Assembly (NCBI GenBank): GCA_018292915.2
Contig: JACVVK020000013.1
Span: 3,266,001 to 3,330,000 of the forward strand
Direction: 5' to 3'
Length of the DNA: 64,000 nucleotides
Origin: Batillaria attramentaria
Lineage: Eukaryota; Mollusca; Gastropoda; Batillariidae
Positions 33,400 to 44,523 of the stretch are shown piece by piece. The notes under the pieces were generated by a model. The model saw only the letters and a list, made by a program, of their open reading frames with translations, ran no database searches and had not been told where the DNA came from. How positions within the stretch are numbered: the first letter of the stretch is position 1; the number at the start of each line of letters is the position of its first letter. Made by a program: the position numbers and the translations under genes.

Positions 33400-34432
33400 G
33401 GGGGGGGGCATTTTTATATACGTTTTACATATCTATGGCCGTTAAGGTCGCTAACCTCATATTTAAATTATTTATCTACATGCAGTTTCTTATGTATTTA
33501 GTTGTTAAGGTATGTGATGTGCTGATGACTTTTATATATATATACATGTGTGTGTGGCTGTGGCTGTGTGTGTGTGCGTGGGGGGGGGGGGGGGGCATCT
33601 TACATGTATTTATAGGCGGCGGGACGAACGCATCTAAACAGCTTAGTTTTGCATTTCATAGCCCTACGTTTAAGCAAACAAATTTTGGGTGTTTCAGGTA
33701 GAGTTTTGTATACAGATTCAAAATCAACTTTGTTACGGTGTATAAGTGGTAGGATTAACTCGGTATTTTGGTCTAAAGTTAACGAAAAATAACAAAAATG
33801 TGATTTAGCTCGGATGCTAAATGAGCAATGAGCAAGATGTTTTTTTTATTCCCTGAGTCAAAACCTGAACAGATATTTTGCACATGCATTTCAGTTGTAA
33901 TATGTGTTCAAAAAAGATAAGTGTTTGCGCAGAAATAGCCATTTTTTGCTGATGCAGCACTTTTAAAGCGCAAATTTCTGTACAGTTTTTTTTTAAAGGG
34001 CATTAACCGGTATTCAAAGTGAAAACGCAATAAACAACAAATCACAAATTATGCTGCACTAAATTATATTATTAGTAGTAAAGAAAGCAGAGTTTGTTCA
34101 AATTAACCCTTTATTAACCGTGACCAAAAGTCATGGATCATGTTTTGTTTTTGTTTATGTGTACTGTAAGCTCTTGCACAATGGAAGGACAGAATCAAAT
34201 CTTAATAGACATATGAATTGTTGCATAAATTCTGCACTGTATATGGGAATTGACAAGATCAGTACACAAGGGGTTAAATTGAACCTAATTAACATACAAA
34301 AAATTATGTTGGTATTTTAGATTCAACAACAACCACAACATCCTTGCAAGGTCACGTTATGTGTGCAGTCAATCAATCCCTTGACTGTTGCATCATCAGT
34401 GGTGGGGTGGGGGTGGGGGCATATATATATAA
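33400..34432. other. Unassigned, AT-rich intronic sequence
   Basis: Single-copy-looking sequence with no recognised exon. Holds G runs (33398-33408, 33580-33595) and a short TA run (33532-33541). Confidence 0.5.
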
Positions 34433-35757
34433 AAATGTGTTGCTACACCCCACTTACTACACCACTGCACCCCACTTGCTCCACCACTACACCCCACTTA
34501 CTACACTGCTACACCCCAGTTGCTACACTGCTACACCCCACTTACAACACTGCTACACCACTACACCCCACTTACTACACTGCTACACCCCACTTGCTAC
34601 ACCCCACTTACTACACCCCACTTGCTACACTGCAACACCCCACTCGCAACACCACTACACCCCACTTACTACACCACTACGCCCCACTTACTACACTGCT
34701 ACACCCCACTTGCTACACCACTACTCTGCTACACCCTAGTATTGTAGTAAAGACATTGTTATTGTGTGGCTTTGCCATACAACACTTACAAAAATTTGTT
34801 AATAGGTACAAGTCAAACACACTGATTCCTAGTAACAGAATCACGGCAATTCTGCGCTATTTAAAAGCAGGAACATGTGTCATGTATACTTGCTAGACCT
34901 GTCTGATCACATGTAGGATGTCAGTTTGAAAGGTTAGGCACGTTTTCTGCCGGAACATTGCACCCTGTAAAAGCCGGTCACCTGTCTAAGACGGCCAGTT
35001 TGACTCAGTCCCTAGGATGACCGTTTGACTGTACAACAAAAATGACATTTGATTCCTGTTTTGTTATTCCATGATTTCTGTTGTATAATGTGGGTAAAAA
35101 AAAAAACCCTCCAGTATGTCAGTTTTGAAGTGTCAATATCAGTATTTCATTTTTAGGTTACCCAGAAAGTACATGTACTTTCAATTGCATGTCATGTGAA
35201 ATATTTGTGTTTTTGTTGGGGGGGGGGGGGGGGGGCGTTTGTTACATAAAATTCACTCATTTTTTATTTCTTCGCTTGCTTTGCGGATTGACGGAATGTC
35301 TAGACATGATACTCTCTCTCTCTCCACACACACACACACACAGAGTTTCAAAATTGTTGTAAGTGATGTATGGCAAAGTCACACGGTAGCAGTGTATTTA
35401 GGGAATGTAGCAGCGTACTGGGGTAGCAAGTCAGTGCTGTGTAGCAAATTATTCATTTATTGTGTAGCAAGTGGGTTAACAGAGTATCGGTGTAGCAAGT
35501 GGGGTGTAGTGGTGTAGCAAGTGGGGTGTAGTGGTGTAGCAAGTGGGGTGTAGTGGTGTAGCAAGTGGGGTGTAGCAGTGTAGTAAGTGGTGCCGGTGTA
35601 GTGGTGTAGCAAGTGGGGTGTAGCAGAGTATCGGTGTGTAGTGTAGTGGTGTAGCAACTTGAGTGGGGTGTAGCAGTGTAGCAAGTGTGGTGTAGCAAGT
35701 GGGGTGTAGTGGTGTAGCAAGTGGGGTGTAGTAAGTGGCGTGTAGCAACACATTTTG
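34433..35757. mobile_element. FB-like element: minisatellite inverted arms around a 550-bp core
   Basis: The left arm (34433-34797) consists of CTACACCCCACTTG/CTACACTG units, and the right arm (35350-35757) is the reverse complement of the same. The arms continue past the arrays: AATGTGTTGCTAC against GTAGCAACACATT outside, and CTTTGCCATACAACACTTAC against GTAAGTGATGTATGGCAAAG inside. The core (34798-35349) has no coding frame. The architecture recalls Drosophila FB (foldback) elements, whose inverted repeats are tandem arrays. Confidence 0.82.
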
Positions 35758-35967
35758 CATGACGGTCTAGCATAGGCTGTCATGTCGAGTGATGTGCCCG
35801 AAACAGGTAAGCTTCCACCTCTTGGTGGTGGCCAGGAGAGGTTCCTGGGGGCCTACGTTCCACTCTAAGTACAAGCTCTGCTTACTCAGCAAAAGAGGCC
35901 ATTTCAACAACACTTGCAGGAAAACACCAAGCCAATCAATTAGTCCCTTATGTCCGAACATTTAATT

Positions 35968-36017
35968 GCCCCATGAGGGATAAATAAAGTAATTTGAACA
36001 TGAACTTGAACTTGAAC
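35968..36017 (+). repeat. Retroelement 3' tail, (TTGAAC)n type
   Basis: GCCCCATGAGGGATAAATAAAG, then TTGAACATGAACTTGAACTT. Upstream text AAGCCAATCAATTAGTCCC is partly repeated at 36178-36200. Confidence 0.72.
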
Positions 36018-36312
36018 ATAGATTGTTGTTCAAAGCCATTCCTTTACAGTCACAGTTTGTCATAAAACAGAGTTTGCAAGAACAGTTTCTGCAGTAAACA
36101 ACACCAGCAGTCCATGCTTCACAGACGATGACCATCCAGCAGGAAAATCCAAAAATCAGTCCATGAATAAAAAACCAAGCCAGTCAATTTGTTTACTATT
36201 TGGTCCAAAGACTGTTGTTCAAATAAAACTAATCCACTCCTTTACAGTCACAGTTTGTTAATGTTATTATTAAACCACTGAGTTTGCTACAGGAAGGCTT
36301 GTTTGCAGGGGG

Positions 36313-36454
36313 CTAGATAGAGCTTCTAAGTTGCTTTGCTGGAGGTGGTGGTGGTGGCTGGATCAGACATCCATCTGCACTGTCAGCAGGCGCACTTGCA
36401 TTTCTCTTCTCTGCTTGACGCTGAAGTAATTCAAGCCTGTCCACAGACACAGAA
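36313..36454 (-). CDS. Candidate terminal exon of the nested minus-strand gene
   Basis: On the minus strand, CTTTTCAG precedes a T that completes the AG left by the 36962 donor (AG+T, Ser). The frame then continues for 46 codons (SVSVDRLELLQRQAEKRN...QPPPPPPAKQLRSSI) to TAG at 36315-36313. The segment after GYHRSCYQRF is charged and helical (LELLQRQAEKR), followed by a Pro run. Matching splice phase and signals support a real exon. Function is unknown. It lies antisense within intron 2 of the ankyrin-repeat gene. Confidence 0.5.
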
Positions 36455-36643
36455 CTGAAAAGTGAACACACTATGTAACAAACATCAAATGACAAATAGT
36501 GTGATTATATAGATGCATCAGCAATAGTTATTGGTGTGAAGTACATGTACATAGGGCAAAATATAAAATTTCAATTCACAGTTGATACCTCACAAACTGC
36601 TGTGCACCAACACTATTAAACTTTATGAGAGTGAAGCACTCAG

Positions 36644-36656
<13 letters not shown>

Positions 36657-36689
<33 letters not shown>

Positions 36690-36830
36690 ACACGCACACA
36701 CACACATTTTCTAGTTTAATGTAGGTTCCTGTGCACTCTTTCCCCGCCTGTGAGTCTACCAACTGACCTCTCATCTCCCCCCCCCCCTCCAAACACACAC
36801 ACACAAACCCCCCCCCCCCCTCAACCCGAA
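36657..36830. repeat. (CT)n(AC)n and C-run region
   Basis: Short CT run, AC run (36659-36705), and C runs at 36777-36788 and 36807-36821 between the two candidate minus-strand exons. Confidence 0.85.
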
Positions 36831-36961
36831 AACACTGCAAGTACTGGCATCGCATCATCGTCAAATCTATACTCAGTGTAGATCAATTTAAAATCCACCG
36901 GCTGGGGTCAGTAGGGCAGAAATATCAAGACTGCACTACGGGCGAAGAAGCATCCACTTAC

Positions 36962-37377
36962 CTGTCTCTTCTTATGAATCGTTGGTAACAGGATCGATGG
37001 TATCCCAGACCCTGTAACTCTGCTTTCCGCTGACAGGAATGACTTGAATCAAGAAAAGTCCGCGCGATTTGGGAGCTCGCACAGTCAAACAAACCCCATT
37101 GCTGCGCATACCGAAGGGTATTTGCAAATGTTTGATCTGTGAAGGACTTAACTGTGGTGTCTTTACTCCCTGCAAAGTGAACTGAACACTGCAATCTGGT
37201 ACGAATACCTTCCGAAGACGCCTGAGCCAAACACGCGTCAGCCGTGTTTTCGTTTCGTTTCGTTTTCGTTTCGCAGCCACTGCTATTTGAGCCCGATGAT
37301 TGGTTAAAATTGCCGCGGTCAGGGACGTCCCTGCCGCAGTAATTTTTTTTAAAGACGCTGATTGGTTGAAAATTTCG
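36962..37377 (-). CDS. Candidate exon of a nested minus-strand gene (GYHRSCYQRF protein)
   Basis: The minus strand is open from 37377 to a consensus donor AG|GTAAGT (GT at 36961-36960). The frame reads ...CSVHFAGSKDTTVKSFTDQTF... and ends in GYHRSCYQRFIRRD plus two bases. The bases completing the next codon are at the acceptor of 36454, in matching phase. The Cys/His-rich GYHxxCYxRF ending resembles an N-terminal module common in uncharacterised, often transposon-linked, invertebrate proteins; this is recalled, not searched. No in-frame ATG is visible, so the true 5' boundary is unresolved: either an upstream exon exists or the gene is decayed. CCAAT boxes on this strand lie at 37299-37303, 37361-37365 and 37381-37385. 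Confidence 0.5.
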
Positions 37378-37390
37378 CTAATTGGTCAGT
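37296..37390 (-). promoter_or_regulatory. Cluster of three CCAAT boxes on the minus strand
   Basis: ATTGG (CCAAT on the minus strand) at 37299-37303, 37361-37365 and 37381-37385, the first two as ACCAATCA. This fits an NF-Y-type TATA-less promoter for the nested minus-strand gene. It overlaps the maximal open frame, so the real exon would start after it. Confidence 0.35.
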
Positions 37391-37599
37391 GTTCATTAGG
37401 TCCGTATTCATTAACCCGACCGGACCGACACGGAAACAACACTGATTTTGCCATACACTAGCCTTGTATTATTTTTCATTATATGAAAAAAATGCTTAAC
37501 TCAGGGGCTATGGAGTGCGTTTTAGACGGCCTTGGCTCACGGCCTATTAGTCGTTGAGGTCTGTTATGTGTGTTTAGTGCCGCTGTTTAATAACAAATT

Positions 37600-37665
37600 G
37601 CCCAAATTGGGATAATAAATGAAACTGAATTGAATTGAATTGAATTGAATTGAATTGAATTGAAT
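37600..37665 (+). repeat. Retroelement 3' tail, (TTGAA)n type
   Basis: CCCAAATTGGGATAATAAATG, then AACTGAATTGAATTGAATT repeats. Confidence 0.75.
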
Positions 37666-37921
37666 CATTAGTGTGCCCCCTCACCCTCACCCTCAACCTC
37701 ACCCCTTCCATATGATGTGTGATATTTTTGTACAAGTAATTTTATTCCTACCCTCTGTGGGGCGAAGGAAAGAAAAAGAACTACGAAGGGTACCACTATG
37801 TGCAGTGAATCATATCTCCTATTCATAAATCAGGCTGGGGAATTGCTGAAGGAAAAAAAAACACCTGAAACCTAGGCCACGGTGCAGCAGTAGCACACCA
37901 CTGTGGGACCACGGGGGCAAT

Positions 37922-37984
<63 letters not shown>

Positions 37985-38024
37985 TGCATACATACATACA
38001 TACATACATACATACATACATACT
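37922..38024. repeat. (AC)n(ATAC)n microsatellite
   Basis: AC run followed by ACAT units. Confidence 0.95.
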
Positions 38025-38104
38025 CTTATGAGCCCAAGCCCGACCACCCCCTGCCCACTATACGAAAAGACTAGTTTAAAAGAAACAGCCACTGCACACC
38101 AGTA

Positions 38105-38202
38105 GGAGCCACTTCAAGCCACTATTACGCAACGCGTGGGCCTTCCCCGGTAGACCCAAGACCGCTGCAGATTGCATCATCATAGTGGCTTGAAGTGGCT
38201 CC
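38105..38202. mobile_element. Short TIR element (about 98 bp)
   Basis: Perfect 21-bp inverted repeats: GGAGCCACTTCAAGCCACTA(T) at 38105-38125 and its complement at 38182-38202, with a 56-base interior. CAGT lies close to both ends. Probably a tiny MITE; the family is unknown. Confidence 0.7.
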
Positions 38203-38229
38203 CAGTGATATGAAGATTTCAAGTAAAAA

Positions 38230-38726
38230 CGCGATTTTTGCACGGGCTTTTATGAGTTAAAGTGGCCGCTATATGCCATCCCGGCCTTGGGTGCACAGGA
38301 AACCCGTCGCGAAGGACGTTCACCGCGTCCAACTGCAGCTCAGAAACACTCCGTCTTGGCCGGCGAAGGTAAAGGAATCGCTGACAAAGCATCGGAAGGA
38401 ACCTTTCCTGTGTGGCCTTAGATACATTGTAGAAGATTGGCAGACCGGGAGGGAAAGGAGGGAAAGGAGGGGGGGGGAGGGGGAGGCTGGACGCGGGGGT
38501 TCCGGCGATACGGAGGAAATAAAAAGCAGCAGGGCGTGCCAGGGATTGAAAAATGGCGGCTAGATAAACGACGCCATTACACGCGTGAGATGCTCGCAAT
38601 TTATTTCGCTTGCTAAAGGGTCCGTAGCACTTTAAGTGACGCATTGGTGCTGCAGTGAGAGTGTGGTGAAAATGTGAGACTTGTAACACTGATGGTTATA
38701 AATTTGTCTCTAAAACTGTGACACAC
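38230..38726. other. Unassigned intronic sequence
   Basis: Moderately GC-rich with a G/A-rich block at 38450-38500. A 96-codon + frame is open, but no family is recognised. Confidence 0.4.
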
Positions 38727-38739
38727 CCGCGCGCGCGCG

Positions 38740-38777
<38 letters not shown>

Positions 38778-38838
38778 GCGGTCAGCAGTGAGAGAGAGAG
38801 AGGGGTCAGAATATTGATGAATTCCTGTGACCAGTTAC

Positions 38839-38974
38839 CGCCTGCCGGCCATTGTACAGCTTAGCTTGTTCATCCGGAAACCACGGTCCTGGTGTACGTA
38901 TGTCGAAAGCTGCCGGGTGGAAAACAAAATTCTGATTCACAATACTAGATCCATTGCCGGGATGAAGAAAATCT
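38839..38974 (-). CDS. Possible minus-strand exon of unknown protein
   Basis: The minus strand has a pyrimidine-rich acceptor (GTTGTCTTTAG), then an open frame reading FLHPGNGSSIVNQ...FDIRTPGPWFPDEQ...LYNGRQA. It ends either at a weak donor (GCG|GTAACT) or, read through, at a TGA just before 38806. Composition looks like protein (W, P, D, E spread, no low complexity), but I do not recognise the family. I could not phase it onto the exon at 36962-37377. It could be a separate gene fragment or a transposon remnant. Confidence 0.25.
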
Positions 38975-39245
38975 AAAGACAACTGGGACAACACAGAAGT
39001 AAGCATACTGCAGATATTTGTTTTTTCCTAATGCCCTCATCTGGCCGGTTTTGACTGCCTGATCTGTCAGTTCTCGAACCATTCATCTATCCTTCGGCCA
39101 CGCGCCTCATCAATCAAGGTCCCATTTTTTCCCCCTTTGAGCTCCAGGCTAAATCCTCGACAGATGATGCGCGCACGGGGACGCCAAATATATACTGAAT
39201 GAACTTCGAGATTTGGGCTACACACCACATATACGGATTTCTCTC

Positions 39246-39514
39246 TCTCCGGGTACTCCGGCTTCCTCCCCCTCTGCTTTGGAAATGTTCAGCCCACCAA
39301 ATTTGAAAAATAAATGCACTTCTAAATTCCGAAATTAAATAGCTGAGCTGACCCTTCGCACCACGTGATTGTAACGTTTTTATGTCCAGTGTGTGAGAGA
39401 ATGCATGTGATTCACGTGAGCGTGCGTGTTGGGTTCAGTTCGCGGCGCTTTGAGCCGATTCATGAAACTGGGTAAAGTGCCTATATATAATACTCATTAT
39501 TATTATTATTATTT
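39246..39514 (+). mobile_element. SINE-B, 5'-truncated copy
   Basis: Matches the 3' two-thirds of 7472-7870 (GGGTACTCCGGCTTCC; GCTGAGCTGACCCTTCGCAC; GTGTGTGAGAGAATGC) and ends in (ATT)n. Confidence 0.87.
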
Positions 39515-39881
39515 CAAAGAAGATGCTGTATATTCCTATTAAAACATAACGTTGCGCATGGCACCCTAGAAATGCTTTAAAATTCACGAAAACAATCACT
39601 AAAATCCAGCAGCCCCCGTGTAGGGTAAATTTAAACAAATTCCAATACTCCACCTTTTTTTTTTGCAATGTTAGCAGCGACCACATACCTACTCATTCCT
39701 CTGTCGTCTGCTAGCTCTTGTGCCAGCCGCGCATGAATACAAATAGTCCACACGGCTGGCTCATTTTCCCCTGTTTTTACTATTACCTAGTATGAAACTT
39801 TATTTACAAAGCCAACAAACAGCTCCAGATTGCCATTTTTTGCTCTGGGAGGCGGGAGAGAGAGAGAAAGAGAGAGAGAGA

Positions 39882-39882
<1 letters not shown>

Positions 39883-39918
<36 letters not shown>
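39883..39918. repeat. (GAT)n microsatellite
   Basis: Perfect GAT run preceded by (GA)n. Confidence 0.93.
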
Positions 39919-40439
39919 TTGAATATGATGCTGATGAAACTTTATTAATCAATGGCAAAAGTTTTGACAGAAATTCACCAATTTGCAAGCCTGCCGTTGC
40001 TAAAGCTACAGAGACTATCAACTGAAATGAAAAAAAAAAATCCAGACAGAAAATTATGCACCAAACTACAAGAAACAGAGCGAGAGAGAGAGGGCCTTCC
40101 ACAAACTGTAATTGCATCCTATCTACATGACATAGCCGCCTCCTAATTGAGACCCTCAGGAGTGCCTCTTGTGGCCAGTACACATGTGAATGACTTGATA
40201 TGTATAATAATTTATTACGTACTTTCCCACCAAGCTTGAGTCAGGTCTCTGTGTGGTAAACCCCAGGGTGACTGGTTGGGGTGATTGGTAATTGTGTGCA
40301 TCACGTGCAAGACCGTAAGCCAGCTACAAAACATGTGGACTGCCATGAGACGATGTTGTGGCAACATGCCAGAATCTGGGACAAACAACACTAAATGACT
40401 AGCTGAAAAACAACATCTGCAAACAACATTTACAACCAA

Positions 40440-40736
40440 CAACAACGACGAAAAAGACGCCCCCCCCCCAAAAAAAAAATAATAATAATAATAACCACAA
40501 ATAAAAAACAAACAAAATACAAGCAAAAACCCAACGACAACAAAAAACATAAACAAAAAGGAAAAAAAGTACCCCCCGACCCCCCCCCAAAAAAAACAAA
40601 ACAAAACAAAACAAACAAACAAAAAAACAAAAAAAAAGGAAAAAAAGAAAAAAACAACAACAAACAAACAAAACAAACAAAAAAGAAAAAAAACAAAACA
40701 AAACAAAAAAACAACAAAAACAAACAAACAAAAACA
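40440..40736. repeat. A-rich low-complexity tract
   Basis: About 300 bases of A-rich CAAA/CAAAA/AAT sequence with C runs. The long T-rich-strand frames across it are artefacts. Confidence 0.88.
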
Positions 40737-40739
40737 GTT

Positions 40740-41500
40740 CCCATGGCGGTACAAACGCAAGCATCCAACTACAATGCCTGGGTACCACAGGAAGCCAGTT
40801 AAAAGGTACGGCAATTCCCACTGGTGTCGCTGGTGAAAGCAACCAATCTGTTGCCACGTCTTTCAGGAACCTGGAGACTCATCCAATTAGGTCGTGATGT
40901 ACATTCACGCGCATAAACACGTTTCTCCTCTTCTTTTTTTTTCCTTTCTTTTTTGTCTGTTCACGCAAAAACCCCAAGAGAGGGAAAAGTTTGTGATGAC
41001 AACGAGTATTTGTTTTCGCCTCCTTCTGGCATCCATAATTATTCATCTCAGCAGGGGCGTCCATTTGTTGGAAGCTGTATGGCGGGCTGTGTTGTAGGAG
41101 CCCTGGTGTCATCCCGCCGTCGGGCCGGCATGAAAGCTCTCTCCCCGAAGCGCTAGGCGCAGTCCCGTAATGGATTCTCCTGTCATTGTCGTTAAACTCC
41201 CTCATCGGCATGCGACATGCAATCCAGCCTTTTCAAACACATTCAGCCTGCAGTTATTTGCACTCGTGTAGTGGGATTTAATCAGTTTACCCACTCACCC
41301 TGACCCCCTCCCCCTTCTTCTCTCTCCCTCCCCCCCCCCCCACCCGGCTTCTTCCTCCCCTCGGCGCGGTGACCACCGAAATAGACGCGGTCCTAAAATA
41401 CCGCTGTCCTGCGGGGCAATGAAAGGGGGGCGTTAATAACATTGGGATTTCGTTCGCGGGGTTTTTCTTATGCTGGTGAATAGTCCTTTTCGGGAATTTT
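40740..41500. other. Unassigned intronic sequence
   Basis: Single-copy-looking sequence with C-rich patches near 41305-41343. No exon recognised. Confidence 0.45.
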
Positions 41501-41622
41501 AGAGTGTGCCGCCTTCCTGTCAGGATGCTCTCTCTCTCTCTCTCTCTATTTTTGCCTTTTATGTCACTGCGCCAGACGCATTCGGAATTTTCACGGCATG
41601 GGCATCTGCATGGTTTTTGGGA

Positions 41623-41667
<45 letters not shown>

Positions 41668-41739
41668 CGGTGTGTGGGTGGGTGAGTGGGTGAATAGGTT
41701 TTTGGATAGGTGTGTGGGTGTGTGTCTAAGAGAGAGAGA

Positions 41740-41984
41740 GAGAGAGAGAGAGGCGGGGAGAGAGAATGACTGACTGTCTGACTGAAACTTTATTTTTCAA
41801 GGATGAGATCATAAACGCACATGTCTCTCTTACTATCTGTCCTTGCTACACTAATAAACAGAGAGAGAGAGAGAGAGGCGGGGAGAGAGAATGACTGACT
41901 GTCTGACTGAAACTTTATTTTTCAAGGATGAGATCATAAACGCACAGGTCTCTCTTACTATCTGTCCTTGCTACACTAATAAAC

Positions 41985-41990
<6 letters not shown>
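41740..41990. repeat. Recent tandem duplication, 125-bp unit
   Basis: Two nearly identical units (AATGACTGACTGTCTGACTG at 41765 and 41890, period 125). Each contains (GA)n plus a repeat-H 3' end in minus orientation (TGTAGCAAGGACAG on the minus strand). One clear difference was seen (ACATGTCTC against ACAGGTCTC). Confidence 0.9.
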
Positions 41991-42018
<28 letters not shown>

Positions 42019-42251
42019 CAGTTTGGGATTTAGTTTTCTTCAGGATAGATACTTGACTACCTTCTCTACACGGTAAAGTTCTCAGAATGTCTACATAACA
42101 CGTCCATGTTCCTACATCTGGTTCCTGTAGCTCCATGCTGAAAAAAAAGAAAACAACAACAACAACAACAACAAAAGCCCTCCTTTATCCATCTTCACAA
42201 ACATCCTGTACATTCAAACAGTAATAGTGACACTGACGTTTTATGTTGCAG

Positions 42252-44002
42252 GCAATACCGCCCTCATCTACAGCGCTGCCGTAGGAAATGACGTAGCTAC
42301 CGAGCTCCTGACTCGGAACTTCCGGCGCCTGGGTCTGCAGGTGGACCACTACAACAAGCAGGGCAACACCGCGCTACTCGTGGCCGCCAGAAACGGGAAC
42401 CTGAACTGCGCCAAGATCCTGGCTCAGAAGGGCCGGGCGTCTGTCCAGCTGAAGGATAAGGAACACAACATGACGTCCCTCGAGTGGTGCCTCAAAGAAG
42501 GCTACCAGAAGGAGGAGGTGGAGTTTCTCAAGCCCAACCAGCGCTTCTACCGCGTGGCCAAACTGGCCACGTCCCTATCGCGGAGTCGCAGCAGCATGTC
42601 TTCCATCAGCCAGGACCTGACCGGGAAGGCCAAGTTCTCCCCAGCCAAGTCCGTGGACAGCGGGACGAAAGTCGGCAAAGCTCGGGGCGGGAACAGCAAA
42701 ATCAACCTCAGCCGGTCCAAATCTCAGACTGTCGAAAGCCATCGAGCGTACGACGTGAACCACGGCAAGGTCGGCGTTGGGGGGACCAGCATGATACGTC
42801 AAACGACGGTGGATCTTCCGGTGATGAAACAGCAGCTGCAGAGGCAAAATGCGGCCAGTGGTTTACCATTGGCCCGCGCAGGTGGTACGTCGCTAAACTC
42901 TCCGCCGAAAGACACGTTTCAGCCGGAGTACGAAAACAAAGCTAAGGCGCCGACAACTTCCCACCAGAACAGCACTTCCACGGAGAGTCCCACTGGGTCG
43001 GTTGAAATGGGTCACCATGCGGGAAACACAGATTTAGAGAGCTGCATGAGCATAACGTCGGTGAAAATCAACAACAAATCTCCACCGAGCGGCGACAGCA
43101 ATCCTAGCGTTCCTCCCTTGACAGAGGTCAATCACAGAGAAGGTCAGGAGAAGGTCCACCTTGGATCCATAGCAGAAACACTGGGATGCAGCCTGAGTCT
43201 CTCCAGCATGGCGACAGCGTCCACCTGTTCGGTGCTGGGCAACGAGTCGTCCAGCTCGTCCACCGTTTCAAACACGACGGCCACGGCGGTGTCCGTCAAC
43301 CGGCCCTCAAGCATGTCCGGTGCTTCACACGCGTCGCCCACGTCAGACATCACAGCTGTCTCGCCCGGAGCGGCGAGTGCCTCGGAGCACTGCCCCACGG
43401 CGTCGTCACGCTTCACTGACGAGGCACAGGGACCTGTGAGCCCGAGACCGGATCACGTGTCCCGCACGGAATCCGATGCCAGCGAGTCCAGCGTCAGCAA
43501 CACGTCGGTGACGTCGCTGTCAGAAGTGATAAATCACAGTCCCGAACCTTCAGCATCCTGGCGAAACACAGGCAGTGCTGGATGTCACGCCGACGGCAGA
43601 AGACCCTTCACAGACGGACACAACGGCGTCTCGAGCCACGTGGAGAGCATGGTGAAACCAAACTCTGGATCGCTGTATCTCAAACGCAGCGTTGCCATCA
43701 CAGACTCGGAAAGTGACGGCGTGGAGCAGGAAACGGACAGCTCGCAAAATAACGCAATGTCCAGAAGCTGGCACGGTGGTTCAGCGTCTTCTTCAGACCA
43801 GAGAACAGTGTCAGCACCCGCAGACAGAAGTGCTGGCAGTGACAGGTACGTTAAACAGGACGACAGGACGAAAAGTCCTAGTGTGGGCGGCTCCTCGGCC
43901 CCGACGTTAGCCAGCTTCGTCATGGACAACCCTGAACCTAGCACGGATGCCAGGATCATCGTCACCAGCTGCAGTGGGCATCAGATCAGTCAGGACGCTT
44001 AA
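42252..44002 (+). CDS. Ankyrin-repeat protein (ANKRD63/ANKRD34-like), terminal coding exon
   Basis: Codes residues 124-706, with the stop TAA at 44000-44002. The acceptor is TTATGTTGCAG; the exon's first two bases, GC, complete the Gly codon begun in exon 2, giving DVYGNTALIYSA in register. Two further ankyrin repeats follow (about residues 124-157 and 159-192). FRRLGL (147-152) sits where I recall an almost identical FRRLGL in vertebrate ANKRD63. LEWCLKEGY (200-208) closes the domain. From about residue 230 the protein is Ser/Thr/Asn-rich and looks disordered, with no transmembrane segment or signal peptide. The product is probably a scaffold or adaptor. The exact orthologue (ANKRD63 or ANKRD34A-C) is not settled. 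Confidence 0.9.
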
Positions 44003-44523
44003 GGAGACCAGAGGACCAGGCAACTGGGAGGCCTGGAAGAGGTGTGGGAACACAGATCAGTGAATATGCTTAGGCCAAGAGATGAGTGAAGACTGAACAG
44101 TCAGGAGGTCCGTTGAGTCGCTTAGACCGGCCAGCCGAGGTGTTTGTGATTGCAGGAGCTGGTTTATTTGATAGTTTGCCTCTTTGCTACAAAAGTGGTT
44201 TGTGGCTATCCTAGCTGGCGAACAGAGAAGAAACTACAGCTTTAACTGAACTGCCTAACTGAACATTATTCTACCCAGAGACTGATAACTCGGCCATACT
44301 TGAGTTTTCCTTGACTGGGATTGACTAGTTCTAGCGACAAAGAAGCCCAGTTCACACAGTCAGAGGACACGAGCAACATTAGGAGTCAACACAATTTTAA
44401 GCTCTCGCCGGAGCTTCAGCTATTTTTGAACTCACTACCAGCGTGGATGCGAACACAAAGGACTTACTGACTGATCTGTTCCGGACGCGCTGCGTGTGCA
44501 AGAGGCCAGTCAAGACGACTGGG

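Larger units (their letters stand above)
33155..42251 (+). other. Intron 2 of the ankyrin-repeat gene (about 9.1 kb)
   Basis: Bounded by GTAAGG and TTGCAG. It contains a hairpin just after exon 2, an FB-like inverted-repeat element, candidate minus-strand exons, a short TIR element and several microsatellites. Confidence 0.8.

Noticed and set aside
36972..37280. Alternative minus frame (VCLTVRAPKSRGLF...)
   Set aside because: It has an ATG, but ends in a stop before the consensus donor and has no phase match to the downstream exon; the neighbouring frame with GYHRSCYQRF does.
42575..42847. Antisense and alternate-frame ORFs inside the terminal exon (42484-42945, 42575-42847, 43144-43416, 43585-43965)
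   Set aside because: Shadows of the 583-codon terminal exon; no independent signals.
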